DNA of 64,000 bases, taken from Streptomyces plumbidurans (GTDB taxonomy: Bacteria; Actinomycetota; Actinomycetes; Streptomycetales; Streptomycetaceae). Location: assembly GCF_019857225.1 (NCBI RefSeq), contig NZ_JAFJSY010000035.1:59519-123518 (forward strand), written 5' to 3'. The translations under genes were made by a program, and so were the position numbers. The notes under the pieces are model-generated. The model ran no database searches. It saw only the letters and a program-made list of their open reading frames with translations, and was not told the DNA's origin. Positions 25,038 through 33,504 of this stretch are shown here, piece by piece (within the stretch, counting starts at the first letter, position 1; each line of letters starts with the position of its first letter).

Positions 25038-25601
25038 ATGAGCGTCATCGTCATCGCACTCACCACGGTGGACGGCATTGTGTCCGACCCGGACGGCCGC
25101 GCGGGCACACCCGGCGGGGGCTGGGCGTTCCGGCACGGCCCCGAGGCGGTCGACTGGGACAAGTTCCGGCTCGGGGCCAGCCTGGACGACGGGGTCATGC
25201 TGCTGGGCCGTACCACCTGGGAGCTGTTCTCCCGGCTGTGGCCGGGACGCGAGGGCCCGTTCGCCGAGCGCATGAACGCCGCGGCCAAACTCGTCGCCAC
25301 CCGCACCCTCACCGACGTCTCTGCCTGGCGGAACTCCAGCGTCCTGGACGGCGACCTGGTGGACGAGGTCAAGAAGGAACAGCGCGACGTGGTGGTCACG
25401 GGCAGCCCGAGCGTCGCCCGCGCCCTGATCGCCGAGGACGTGGTCGACGAATACCGTCTGCTCACCTTCCCCACGGTCCTCGGCACGGGCGTCCCCCTCT
25501 TCCCCGCGGGCGGCCCGCCGATGCACCTGGAGTGCGTGTCGGCGGACCAGGAGGGGCCGGCCGTCCTCACGTGCTACCGCAGGGCGGGGGACGGCGCCTG
25601 A
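25038..25601 (+). CDS. Dihydrofolate-reductase-like (RibD C-domain) protein
   Basis: 187 residues: VIVIALTTVDGIVSDPDG at the start, MLLGRTTWELFSRLWP in the middle and GSPSVARALIAEDVVDEYRLLTFPTVLGTG as the conserved end. This is the YyaP/RibD_C family of NADPH-dependent reductases; folate is unlikely as substrate. ATG at 25038 is chosen because AGAGGA sits 9 bases upstream. It follows the ECF sigma gene on the same strand and may be co-transcribed. Confidence 0.85.
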   Translation: MSVIVIALTTVDGIVSDPDGRAGTPGGGWAFRHGPEAVDWDKFRLGASLDDGVMLLGRTTWELFSRLWPGREGPFAERMNAAAKLVATRTLTDVSAWRNSSVLDGDLVDEVKKEQRDVVVTGSPSVARALIAEDVVDEYRLLTFPTVLGTGVPLFPAGGPPMHLECVSADQEGPAVLTCYRRAGDGA

Positions 25602-25605
25602 CGGG

Positions 25606-26589
25606 TCAGTGGGCGGCGTCCAGGCGGGAGCGCTGGTCCGGGGTCAGCTCCAGGTCGGCCGCCGCGAGGCTCTCCTCCAGCTGGGCCACCGAGGAGGCGC
25701 CCACCAGCGGGACGATCGGGAGGCTGCCGCCCAACTGCCAGGCCAGGACGACCTGGTTGACGGTGGCGCCGGTCTCGCGGGCCACGTCGTGCAGGGCCGC
25801 GAGGCGGGGCGGGGTGCCCGGGTGGTCGAAGTCGGAGGGCAGCCGGTCCGGGCGGACGTAGGCGCCCTTCAGGAGTGGTGAGTAGGCGACCATGGTCAGA
25901 CCGGGCTCGGCCCTCAGATAGGTGAGCAGGTCGGGTCCGGCGTGGCCGAGGCTGCCGTCCGGGAACATGTCGTCGGGCACGTCGGTGCGCGGGCGCAGGT
26001 GGCTGTGCGCGTACTGGAGGACCTCGTAGCCCGGCAGCTCGGACGCGGCGGCGATCGCGCGGGCCCGCTCCACCCGCCAGGCGGCCTGGTTGCTCACGCC
26101 GAGCAGGCCGACCGTGCCCTCGGCGACGAGTGCGGCGAAGGCCTCCACGGTCTCGCGCTGGGGGACGGTGGGGTCGTCGATGTGTGCGTAGAGCAGGTCC
26201 AGCCTGTCCACGCCGAGCCGCTCCCGGCTGCGTTCGGAGGACTCGCGGATCACCTTCGCCGAGAGGCCTTCGGGGTTGTCGACGTAGCTGGTGCCGGCGG
26301 CGAGCGGGCGGGCGCCGAGCTTCGTCGCGATGACGATCTCGTCGCCGATGCCGCGGCTGCGCCGCCACCGGCCGAGCAGTTCCTCGCTCTGGCCGCCCTG
26401 GCCGCCGTCCTCCCAGAAGGCGTAGTTGTCGGAGGTGTCGATGAAGGTGCCGCCGGCCTCGACATAGCGGTCGAGGACGGCGAACGACGTCTTCTCGTCC
26501 GTGCGTGAGCCCATGAGCATCGCCCCGAGGGCGATGACGCTGACCTCACGGCGGCGGGCCGGGTCGCTTCCGATGGTGCGGTACTTCAT
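25606..26589 (-). CDS. Aldo/keto reductase
   Basis: 327 residues, (beta/alpha)8 NADPH-dependent reductase. Catalytic set: Asp in FIDTSDNYAFW with Tyr, Lys in VIATKLGA, and a His in LLYAHIDDP. C-terminal PLVGASSVAQLEESL binds NADP. Start ATG at 26589 gives the standard KYRTIGSDP N-terminus. Closest by pattern to the general aldo/keto reductase (AKR) class that reduces aldehydes and ketones; natural substrate unknown. It converges on the DHFR-like gene with a 4-base gap. Confidence 0.88.
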   Translation of the reverse strand: MKYRTIGSDPARRREVSVIALGAMLMGSRTDEKTSFAVLDRYVEAGGTFIDTSDNYAFWEDGGQGGQSEELLGRWRRSRGIGDEIVIATKLGARPLAAGTSYVDNPEGLSAKVIRESSERSRERLGVDRLDLLYAHIDDPTVPQRETVEAFAALVAEGTVGLLGVSNQAAWRVERARAIAAASELPGYEVLQYAHSHLRPRTDVPDDMFPDGSLGHAGPDLLTYLRAEPGLTMVAYSPLLKGAYVRPDRLPSDFDHPGTPPRLAALHDVARETGATVNQVVLAWQLGGSLPIVPLVGASSVAQLEESLAAADLELTPDQRSRLDAAH

Positions 26590-26659
26590 GGTGTCCCTCC
26601 CGTTGACGCCCGGGTGTTCGGGCACAGACGGGAGTCTTCAGCCTGGAGCGCACTTGAAG

Positions 26660-27337
26660 TCAAGGGGTCCCGGCCCGATCGGCGAACGGGCCCTCCAGGG
26701 CCGCCCATTGCAGCAGCATGATGGTCTTGGCGTCGTTGATCTCCCCGGTGCGGATCATCTCCAGGGCGCGGCGGAAGGGCAGTTCGACGATCTCGATGTC
26801 CTCGCCCTCCTCGTCGAGGCCCCCGCCCTCGTGGGTGCGGGTCGAGGCCCCGTAGGCGGCGGCGTAGAAGCTGACGCGTTCGGTGACCGAGCCCGGGCTC
26901 ATGTACACGTCGAAGACGTGCTGGACGTCGCCGATGGTGTGCCCGGTCTCCTCCACCACCTCGCGCCGCACGGCGAGTTCGGGGTGCTCGTCATCGTCGT
27001 CGAGGAGCCCGCCGGGGGTCTCGATCAGCATGCCGTCGGGGTGGCCGTTGACATACACCGGGAAGCGGAACTGCCGGGTGAGCAGGACGGTTTCGCGGTC
27101 CTTGTCGTACAGCAGCATGGTGGCGCCGTTGCCGCGGTCGTGCGTCTCGCGCTGCTGGGTGCTCCAGGTGCCGTCACGGTGCCGGAAGTCGAAGGTGGTG
27201 GCGCGCTCCACGTACCAGTGACTGGAGAGCAGCTTCACCTCCCGCACCTTCACGCGCGGGTTCCCGGTCAGCTCGAGTCCGGTGCGGTCAAGGCCGGTGC
27301 GGCCACGGCGGTCCGGCGTGTCGACACCCTCGGTCAT
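26660..27337 (-). CDS. NUDIX hydrolase, GDP-mannose/ADP-ribose pyrophosphatase type
   Basis: 225 residues. The NUDIX box is complete, from GGLLDDDDEHPE to VRREVVEETGH (about 115-138). Upstream LLTRQFRFPVYVNG and downstream YMSPGSVTERVSFYAA match the NudK/YffH group that cleaves GDP-mannose and ADP-ribose. The loop between the Gly and the REVVEE helix holds extra acidic residues. Start ATG at 27337; upstream codons are not conserved. Monocistronic, 70 bases after the AKR gene in the transcription direction opposite to the next unit. Confidence 0.85.
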   Translation of the reverse strand: MTEGVDTPDRRGRTGLDRTGLELTGNPRVKVREVKLLSSHWYVERATTFDFRHRDGTWSTQQRETHDRGNGATMLLYDKDRETVLLTRQFRFPVYVNGHPDGMLIETPGGLLDDDDEHPELAVRREVVEETGHTIGDVQHVFDVYMSPGSVTERVSFYAAAYGASTRTHEGGGLDEEGEDIEIVELPFRRALEMIRTGEINDAKTIMLLQWAALEGPFADRAGTP

Positions 27338-27409
27338 CGGACACCCCCGGTCCGGCGCGGGGTGGTGCAGCAGTTGGTCATGGTCCGCTTGTACCACGGG
27401 CGTGAGTCA

Positions 27410-27760
27410 GCTCAGGGTCGGCACTCGGGAGTGCCGGGGCGGCAGGTCCACGTACAGGCCTGGAGCAAGCAGCTCGCCGCCGTCGCGGTCGTACATCCGC
27501 GCCGAGTGCGGGCCCGCCGGCAGGCGTGTGGCGTCGGTGCCGAATCAGCTGTGGGCGAGCAGGCGCCGGTGGCTGCCGTTGTCCGGCCGGCCGACGGGTT
27601 CAGCGGCCGCCGTTCAGCGTCGCCCACGGTGACTGCGGCCGTGAGCAACTGCCTGTGGAGCGCACGCAGTTCCTCGCCGACCGGCTTGTGCACCCGTGCG
27701 CGAGAGGAACACGGCAGGCGTGCCCTGCGGCCAGTCGTTCACGAGCAGGCCGGTATGGGC
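27410..27760 (-). pseudogene. Decayed gene remnant, family unknown
   Basis: Between the NUDIX and inhibitor genes, high-GC3 coding-like segments occur in changing minus-strand frames: LLVNDWPQGTPAVFLSRTG near 27745-27690, then HKPVGEELRALHRQLLTAAV near 27690-27620, then ARMYDRDGGELLAPGLYVDL near 27500-27430 ending at a TGA near 27410. They read as pieces of one small protein broken by frameshifts and a stop. I do not recognise the family. The rest of the 424-bp gap holds nothing else I can support. Confidence 0.35.
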
Positions 27761-27761
27761 C

Positions 27762-28109
27762 TCAGCGAGTGCAGACGAAGCGCTCGTCCGTGAACGACGT
27801 GGCATCGGAGCTGCTGCCGCCGTTGCGGATGCTCCATACGAGGTCGTCGCCGCTCGGGTCGAAGAAGTCGACGTAGACGGACTGGTTGTTGCGGTAGGAC
27901 CCGACGTTGGTGATCCCGAAGTCGAGGAGGTTGCGGCAGTAGCCGTGCCGCTGCGTCATGTAGGCCATGTCGGTGAAGTTGCGGCCCTTGTACAGGCACA
28001 GCCATCCCGCACCGCAGGGTTCGGCGGCGGACGCCGTCGGGGCGAACACGATGCCGCCGGCCGTCATGGTGAGCAGCGCGAGGATGAGTCGCAGTCGCAG
28101 CTTCCGCAC
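27762..28109 (-). CDS. Secreted peptidase inhibitor family I36
   Basis: 115 residues. A signal peptide (RKLRLRLILALLTMTAGGIV to ASA) precedes a mature domain AEPCGAGWLCLYKGRNF with four cysteines and aromatic repeats, as in the I36/SMI metalloprotease inhibitor family (a beta/gamma-crystallin fold). It is expected outside the cell and may protect secreted proteins from proteolysis. GTG at 28109 is chosen as start because GGGAG lies 8 bases upstream; a TTG two codons earlier overlaps that site. No partner protease is nearby. Confidence 0.8.
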   Translation of the reverse strand: MRKLRLRLILALLTMTAGGIVFAPTASAAEPCGAGWLCLYKGRNFTDMAYMTQRHGYCRNLLDFGITNVGSYRNNQSVYVDFFDPSGDDLVWSIRNGGSSSDATSFTDERFVCTR

Positions 28110-28334
28110 GGGCAACTCCCGGGCTCGGCCTCGCGCGTTCGCGAGGAGGGCTGTTCCAAGGCTGGTCGCAGGAACGGGGACTGCCTACCCGGTGGGAGGC
28201 CGGCGTAGTCGCCGGACCGGCCACGAGCCGGCCGACGGGCGGGCGGCCACGACGGCTCCGCCGCAGCCACCAGGCCCTGATGGCGGGCATGGACGAACGC
28301 CGGCAACAGGACTGAACTGCAAGGGAATCGGGCG

Positions 28335-28829
28335 TCAGGCCCCCGGCACCGGGAACAGCATGCAGCTGCTGGTGGCGTGGGCCAGGATGCGGTCGGACGG
28401 GTCGAGGAGGCGGGCCTCGGCGAGGGCGGTGCGGCGGCCGCTGCTGAGGACGGTGCCGATGGCGCGGACCTTGCCCATGTCGGCGGTGACCGGGCGCAGG
28501 AACTTCACGTTCAGGTCGAGCGAGGTGTACGCCATGCCCTCCGGCAGCGTCGACTGCACGGCACAGCCGGCCGCCGAGTCGAGCATCGTCGCGTAGACGC
28601 CGCCGTGGACGCTGCCGATGGGGTTGTAGTGCTCCTCGCCCGGCACCAGGGAGAACACCGCGTGCCCGTGGTCCACCTCTTCGAGGTCCATGCCCAGGGT
28701 GGCGGCGATGGGCGGCGCGGGCAGCCGGCCGGCCAGGAGTTCGCGCAGGAAGTGCAGGCCGGAGCCGTGCCCGACGGCGGCCGCGGAGATCGCGGGGTCG
28801 TCCCAGTCGTACGTACGAGTGCGTTCCAT
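28335..28829 (-). CDS. PaaI-type hotdog thioesterase
   Basis: 164 residues with the hotdog core: HYNPIGSVHGGVYATMLDSAAG is the PaaI/YdiI active-site segment with its Asn, HGG and Asp, followed by SLDLNVKFLRPV. It hydrolyses aryl- or acyl-CoA thioesters in the cytoplasm. Start ATG at 28829. It is divergent from an HxlR regulator; the 93-bp gap contains a perfect 12-bp palindrome, so the thioesterase is probably the target of that regulator. Confidence 0.87.
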   Translation of the reverse strand: MERTRTYDWDDPAISAAAVGHGSGLHFLRELLAGRLPAPPIAATLGMDLEEVDHGHAVFSLVPGEEHYNPIGSVHGGVYATMLDSAAGCAVQSTLPEGMAYTSLDLNVKFLRPVTADMGKVRAIGTVLSSGRRTALAEARLLDPSDRILAHATSSCMLFPVPGA

Positions 28830-28861
28830 GCGGCTGCGCTTCCTCTCTGACTTTGTTTCTC

Positions 28862-28873
28862 GAAGCTAGCTTC
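28862..28873. promoter_or_regulatory. 12-bp palindrome GAAGCTAGCTTC
   Basis: Perfect palindrome midway between the divergent thioesterase and HxlR genes. Candidate binding site of the HxlR regulator, controlling both genes. The surrounding stretch is unusually AT-rich for this genome, as expected of a promoter. Confidence 0.5.
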
Positions 28874-28922
28874 CCCCGCAGCTGACTGTCAATGACGAAG
28901 CCAGGTGCCCTACGATGGCCCC

Positions 28923-29390
28923 ATGAAGTGGCTCGAGATGAGCACCGAGAACTGTACGGTCCAGCGCACCCTCGACCTGGTCGGCGAGAAGTGGACGCTG
29001 CTGCTCCTGCGCGACGCCTTCAACGGGGTGCGGCGCTTCGACGACTTCCGCCGTCATGTGGGGCTCTCCGAGGCGGTCCTGGCCGACCGGCTGCGCAAGC
29101 TGGCCGCGGCCGGGATCCTGGTCACCGTCCCCTACCAGGAGCGCGGCAGCCGGACCCGGCACGAGTACCGCCTCACCCCCAAGGGCCGCGACCTGTGGCC
29201 CGTCCTGGTGGCGCTGCGGCAGTGGGGCGAGACCTACGTCGGGGACCCCGAGGGCCCCGTCCTGGACATCCGGCACCGCGACTGCGGCGCCCCGGTCCGG
29301 GTCGTCGTCGAGTGCCCGGACGAGCACACGGCCCTCTCCCCGACCGAGGTCACGGTCCTGCCGGGCCCGGCGGCACGCCCGGCGGGCTGA
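28923..29390 (+). CDS. HxlR-family transcriptional regulator
   Basis: 155 residues. The N-terminal Cys of the family is present in MSTENCTVQRTLDLVGEKW; the winged helix reads LLLRDAFNGVRRFDDF to LADRLRKLAAAGILV and the wing ERGSRTRHEYRLTPKG. HxlR proteins respond to aldehydes, quinones or redox through this Cys. ATG at 28923 is used; a GTG six codons earlier is also in frame. Divergent from the PaaI thioesterase. Confidence 0.9.
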   Translation: MKWLEMSTENCTVQRTLDLVGEKWTLLLLRDAFNGVRRFDDFRRHVGLSEAVLADRLRKLAAAGILVTVPYQERGSRTRHEYRLTPKGRDLWPVLVALRQWGETYVGDPEGPVLDIRHRDCGAPVRVVVECPDEHTALSPTEVTVLPGPAARPAG

Positions 29391-29460
29391 GCGCCCGCCG
29401 CGCCGGGCCGGCGGTCATCGGCTCTACGTCACCTGCTTCACGTCATCCGCTCCACGTCGT

Positions 29461-30606
29461 CTACGTCGTCTGCCGTGCGGGGCTGTTCGCGGCGGGGCGG
29501 CGCCTGCGCAGCAGCAGGCGTCTCGCGGGACCTTCCACCGTCTCGTACAGGATCCAGGACAGGCCGAGGGAGACAGCGAAGGCGACCGCGGTGACGGCCA
29601 GTGCCTCCGGCGTGCCGTAGCGGGGCTTGACGCCGATCACGTTGGTGCCGGCGCTCAGCACCAGCAGATGGATCATGTAGAAGGCGAACGAGAGCTCCCC
29701 GAGCCTGACCAGCCGCCGCCCGCGCCACAGCGAGGGCAGGCCGCGCAGGTCCGCGACGGCGGCGGCCGGGATGAGCAGGGCGAAGCCGACGACGGTGCAG
29801 GTGGTGGCCCGGTAGTCGGTGGTGACCTGCGGGACGAGGAAGTAGCCGATGATCGCCAGCGCGAGGGAGGCCTCCAGGCCGGGCCCCCGCCAGCGGTCGA
29901 GCACCACCAGGCGGGCGATCGCGATGCCGAGCACGAACTCGGGCAGGCGTGCGGCGGGAAAGGAGTCCAGCGGCTGGCTCAGCCAGTCGTGCGCGTTGAC
30001 CCAGGCGACGGCGAGGACCGCGAGGACCGACAGTCCGGCCAGCACCGTCGCGCCCCGGGCACCGAGACGGCGCAGCAGGAGCGCCAGCAGCGGGAAGGCG
30101 GCGTAGAAGAAGGCCTCGCAGGCCAGGGACCAGCTGACCGGGTCCAGGGTCTGCCACCAGGGGCGCCACCAGGAGTGCACCAGCAGCACGTTGGCCAGCC
30201 CCTGGCCCAGCGTCGGCTTCGTCTGGTGCCGCAGTGTGTACGCCATGACCAGCGCGATCGCGGCGGTCACCAGATGCACCGGCACGATACGGGCGACACG
30301 GCGCCGCCAGAAGGTGCGGGCCCGGTCGCCGGGCCGCGCGGACCAGGTCAGCACGAACCCCGAGAGCACGAAGAAGAACGACACACCCGTGGCGCCCGCC
30401 CCGAACGCCCAGCTCACGATGCGGCCGCCGGTGCCGTCGAAATAGCCGAAGTTGTTCACGTGCAGTCCGAAGACGAGCAGGGCCGCGATCCACCGCAGCC
30501 CGGTGAGCGAGGGCAGCGACGGCGCCGGGGCGGGGGTGGATCTCTTGGCGGAGGGTGTGGTCGAGATGGCGGACGGCGACCCGGTCGCCCTGGTCGCCGT
30601 CGTCAT
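29461..30606 (-). CDS. Membrane acyltransferase (OafA/YrhL-type)
   Basis: 381 residues with about ten TM segments. LTGLRWIAALLVFGLHVNN contains the catalytic His/Arg start of the acyltransferase-3 family, FFVLSGFVLTW and FYMIHLLVL are further signatures. These proteins move acetyl or other acyl groups onto cell-surface sugars, lipids or antibiotics. A Ser/Thr/Pro N-terminus of about 30 residues precedes TM1. Next to a secreted SGNH esterase on the same strand (134 bases), an opposing acylation/deacylation pair is possible. Confidence 0.88.
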   Translation of the reverse strand: MTTATRATGSPSAISTTPSAKRSTPAPAPSLPSLTGLRWIAALLVFGLHVNNFGYFDGTGGRIVSWAFGAGATGVSFFFVLSGFVLTWSARPGDRARTFWRRRVARIVPVHLVTAAIALVMAYTLRHQTKPTLGQGLANVLLVHSWWRPWWQTLDPVSWSLACEAFFYAAFPLLALLLRRLGARGATVLAGLSVLAVLAVAWVNAHDWLSQPLDSFPAARLPEFVLGIAIARLVVLDRWRGPGLEASLALAIIGYFLVPQVTTDYRATTCTVVGFALLIPAAAVADLRGLPSLWRGRRLVRLGELSFAFYMIHLLVLSAGTNVIGVKPRYGTPEALAVTAVAFAVSLGLSWILYETVEGPARRLLLRRRRPAANSPARQTT

Positions 30607-30740
30607 CGGACCACCTGCCGGGTGCTGTGTGTACGGGGCATGAAACGGGGCATGGAGGGGTACGTTGCCCGTTCAGCCCCTTTCATTCCGTCCCGGCACC
30701 GACGTCACACCAATGCCAGGGAACTGCGCGTATGACACGC

Positions 30741-31670
30741 TCAGCGGTGGCCGTGTCCCTTGTCCAGGCGTTCGAGCAGCGCACGCGCCATCGCTTCCTC
30801 GCCCTTGGCGTTCGGGTGCGCGGGGGCCGCGGGCGAGGTGGGCTGGAGCGGTTCGATCCAGCGGACGGCGGGCGCCTTGCACATGTCATGGCCGCGGGTG
30901 GGCCGGTAGGTGTCGACGTACTCCGCCCGGTTCCACCGGGCCACCAGGCGCAGCATCAGGTTCAGCCGCTTGCCGGTGTCGCGCAGATAGGGGAAGTCCC
31001 CGGTCGCGAACGGCACCGTCGGGTAGCAGCCGCTGCCGTCGTCGGGCAGCAGGTCCGGGTAGCCGACGACGAGCACCCGGGCGTGCGGCGCCCTGGCGTG
31101 CACGGCCCGCAGGACGGCATCGACCTTCGGCGCCGTGCGCAGGATGTTGAGCGCGAGCTGGTCGGTCCCGGACGAGGTGTAGTAGCGCCGGCACGGGGCC
31201 CCGCTCAGGTCCTCGGGGGCGAGTTTGGCGCAGGTGGCGATGATGGAGCCGAAGCCGATGTCGTTGCCGCCGATCTGGACCGTCACCAGATCGGTGTCCC
31301 GGTGCACGGCGTTGAGCTGGGGGCCGTTGGTGCCCTGCGCCTTCCACATGTTCTCGGTCGTCGCCCCGCCGCAGCTCACGTCCTTGAACGCGGACACCTT
31401 CAGCGCGTTCGCCGCGAGCGAGGGGTAATTGTGGTCGCTGCGCGCGCAGTTGGCGTCCACCTGGGTGGGGATCACGGGACCCGAGGTGTACGAGTCCCCC
31501 AGCGCCGCGTAGCTGGTGCCGCGGCCGTGTCCCGCGCCGTGCGCCGCGGCCGGCGACGTCGACATGGCCACCAGGGCGCAGCTGCCGAGCGCCACCCCCA
31601 CCGCGATCCTCTGCCTGCGTCTCGCCGCCGCTCCCGAACGCCTGTCGTCCGCACGTCTGCCGTCCGTCAT
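30741..31670 (-). CDS. Secreted SGNH/GDSL hydrolase
   Basis: 309 residues. Signal peptide: twin basic residues, hydrophobic 22-37, cleavage after SPAAA. SGNH blocks are complete: GDSYTSG (block I Ser), block II Gly in SCGGATTENM, block III GGNDIG, and the DxxH His in APAHPNAKG. Six cysteines suggest disulfides, as in Streptomyces extracellular esterases/phospholipase A1. ATG at 31670. An ATACCG-CT-CGGTAT dyad 90 bases upstream may control it. Confidence 0.9.
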   Translation of the reverse strand: MTDGRRADDRRSGAAARRRQRIAVGVALGSCALVAMSTSPAAAHGAGHGRGTSYAALGDSYTSGPVIPTQVDANCARSDHNYPSLAANALKVSAFKDVSCGGATTENMWKAQGTNGPQLNAVHRDTDLVTVQIGGNDIGFGSIIATCAKLAPEDLSGAPCRRYYTSSGTDQLALNILRTAPKVDAVLRAVHARAPHARVLVVGYPDLLPDDGSGCYPTVPFATGDFPYLRDTGKRLNLMLRLVARWNRAEYVDTYRPTRGHDMCKAPAVRWIEPLQPTSPAAPAHPNAKGEEAMARALLERLDKGHGHR

Positions 31671-31759
31671 GCGACCCTCCCCCGGATCCGCCCCTCACGA
31701 CGTGGACGTCGCGTGGAACCGGCACCCGGGGTGCGGGCGTCACACGCGACGGAGTCTGT

Positions 31760-31773
31760 ATACCGCTCGGTAT
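31760..31773. promoter_or_regulatory. Inverted repeat ATACCG-CT-CGGTAT
   Basis: Perfect 6-2-6 dyad in the 255-bp gap between the divergent SGNH hydrolase and the NfeD-like/SPFH genes. Spacing and bases resemble TetR-family operators (ACCG..CGGT). The controlling regulator is not in the window neighbourhood. Confidence 0.45.
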
Positions 31774-31925
31774 GTGTCCGGGGATAGATGTGGGAGGCGG
31801 CCGGTCCGCCCCACCCGCAGCCGGCCCGGCACGGCCCGCGCGGTCCGCTGATGCCATCCCCATTGGGTCGCCGACCCGGGTGGGTCTATCGTCTGAATCA
31901 TGGGCCTATACAGGAGAGAGCCGGC

Positions 31926-32180
31926 GTGATGCCGCAGGACGAAGCCGTGGTCGGCTGCACGGGCAAGGTGCTCATCGGAACACGCGGATCCGCGGGCCCG
32001 GGTGAAGTACTCGTGCGGGTCAGAGGCGGTTCCGAAACCTTCCTCGCCTGGTCCGAAGAACCACTGCCCACCGGGGCGACGGTGCTCGTGATCGAGTCGC
32101 GTGGACGTCGAGAGGTCGTCGTCATCGAGTGGGTGGATCCATTGGACGCGCTCGGCGGCGACCCCGCCGGCGCAGACTGA
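31926..32180 (+). CDS. Small NfeD-like OB-fold protein
   Basis: 84 residues with no TM segment. GCTGKVLIGTRGSAGPGEVLVRV and ATVLVIESRGRREVVVIEW look like the five-stranded OB domain at the C-terminus of NfeD proteins, the usual partners of SPFH/flotillin proteins. It lies 13 bases ahead of the SPFH gene, so they are co-transcribed. Starts GTG 31926 and ATG 31929 are both possible behind AGGAGAG. The membrane domain of NfeD is lacking, so it probably works as a soluble partner. Confidence 0.65.
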   Translation: MMPQDEAVVGCTGKVLIGTRGSAGPGEVLVRVRGGSETFLAWSEEPLPTGATVLVIESRGRREVVVIEWVDPLDALGGDPAGAD

Positions 32181-32193
32181 GGAGTACAACGAC

Positions 32194-33390
32194 ATGTTCG
32201 GATACCGCGTTCCCGCTCCCGACGAGGCGATGTTGATCTCGGGGGGCCGGCGGGGACTGGGGGGCGCGCCGTTCCGAGTGGTGACGGGGCACGGCAAGTT
32301 CGTGGTCCCGTTCTTCCGTAAGACCCGCTTCCTGACCCTGTCGATGAACGAGGCCGAGGTCACGGAGACCTGTGTGACCCGTCAGGGCATCGCGCTGAGC
32401 GTGCGCGCGGTCATCGCCTTCAAGGTCGGCAACGACAGTGAGAGCATCATCAACGCGGGGCAGCGCTTCCTCTCGGACCAGGAGCAGATGTCGGTGCTGA
32501 CCGGGCGCATCTTCGCCGGTCATCTGCGTTCCATCATCGGCTCGATGACGGTCGAGGAGATCGTCACCGAGCGGCAGAAGCTGGCCGCCGAGGTGCTGGA
32601 CACCTCGAAGACCGAGATGGCGAAGATCGGCCTGATCGTGGACTCGTTGCAGATCCAGTCCATCGACGACGGCGACGCCGGGTACATCGACGCGATGTCG
32701 CAGCCGCACCGGGCGGCCATCCAGCGGCAGGCCCAGATCGCGCAGGCGCAGGCCACCCAGACGGCGGCCGAGGCGCAGCAGGAGGCGAACCGCAAGCAGG
32801 CCGAGTACGCCCGGCAGACGGCCGTCGTTCAGGCGGAGTACTCGGCCCAGGTGGACCGCGCCCAGGCGCAGGCCGCCCAGGCCGGACCGCTCGCGCAGGC
32901 CCACGCCCAGCAGGAGGTGCTCGCCGCGCAGACCGAACTGGCCCAGCGGCAGGCGCAGTTGCGTCAGCAGCAGCTGGTGGCCGAGGTCGTGAAGCCGGCC
33001 GAGGCGGAGGCCGAGCGGGTCAGGATCCTCGCCGCCGCCGAGGCGCAGCGCATGAAGATCCAGGCGGAGGCGGCCGCCTCCTACGACCGGGTCGCGCTCG
33101 ACCGCATGCTGATCGACCAGCTGCCGCAGATCGTCAAGGAGGCCGCCGGCGGTCTGGCCGGCGCCAACGTCAACGTCCTCAACGGCGCGGACGGCCTCGG
33201 CGAGATCGCGGCCGGTCTGGTCTCGCAGGGCCTGACGATCCTCGACTCGGTCCGGGCGAACCTGCACGGCCAGAACTCCGAGGACAACCGCGGCTCCGAG
33301 GACGGCAACGGCGGCCCCGGCAGCGCGCTGCTGCAGCTGCGCTCGGGCAAGGACCGCAAGTCGGACGACGGTCCGGTGGACGTGGACTAG
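32194..33390 (+). CDS. SPFH/flotillin-like protein
   Basis: 398 residues. An SPFH (band 7) domain (about 1-180, with FVVPFFRKTRFLTLSMNEAEV) is followed by a long Ala/Gln/Glu-rich coiled coil (about 180-310, many AQAQAAQ repeats) and an acidic tail. It has no TM segment, so like flotillins it likely binds the membrane peripherally and organises membrane microdomains. ATG at 32194 follows GAGGAG. Transcribed with the NfeD-like gene; a strong terminator sits 7 bases after the stop. Confidence 0.88.
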   Translation: MFGYRVPAPDEAMLISGGRRGLGGAPFRVVTGHGKFVVPFFRKTRFLTLSMNEAEVTETCVTRQGIALSVRAVIAFKVGNDSESIINAGQRFLSDQEQMSVLTGRIFAGHLRSIIGSMTVEEIVTERQKLAAEVLDTSKTEMAKIGLIVDSLQIQSIDDGDAGYIDAMSQPHRAAIQRQAQIAQAQATQTAAEAQQEANRKQAEYARQTAVVQAEYSAQVDRAQAQAAQAGPLAQAHAQQEVLAAQTELAQRQAQLRQQQLVAEVVKPAEAEAERVRILAAAEAQRMKIQAEAAASYDRVALDRMLIDQLPQIVKEAAGGLAGANVNVLNGADGLGEIAAGLVSQGLTILDSVRANLHGQNSEDNRGSEDGNGGPGSALLQLRSGKDRKSDDGPVDVD

Positions 33391-33396
33391 CAACCG

Positions 33397-33424
33397 GCCC
33401 CGGACGCCTGCGGGTGTCCGGGGC
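33397..33424 (+). terminator. Terminator of the SPFH operon
   Basis: Perfect 9-bp GC-rich stem (33397-33405 with 33416-33424) with a 10-base loop, seven bases after the SPFH stop codon. Confidence 0.75.
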
Positions 33425-33454
33425 TTCGACGCGTCGCTCGGCGCACAACACACC

Positions 33455-33487
33455 AGGCCCGCCCACGCCGTACGCGTGAACGGGCCT
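33455..33487. terminator. Second hairpin after SPFH gene
   Basis: Stem AGGCCCG/CGGGCCT (33455-33461, 33481-33487) with an inner CACGC/GCGTG stem and a CGTAC loop. Can act as a terminator on both strands between the SPFH operon and the convergent DUF1772 gene. Confidence 0.6.
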
Positions 33488-33504
33488 CGTATTCCGAGCG
33501 CTGG

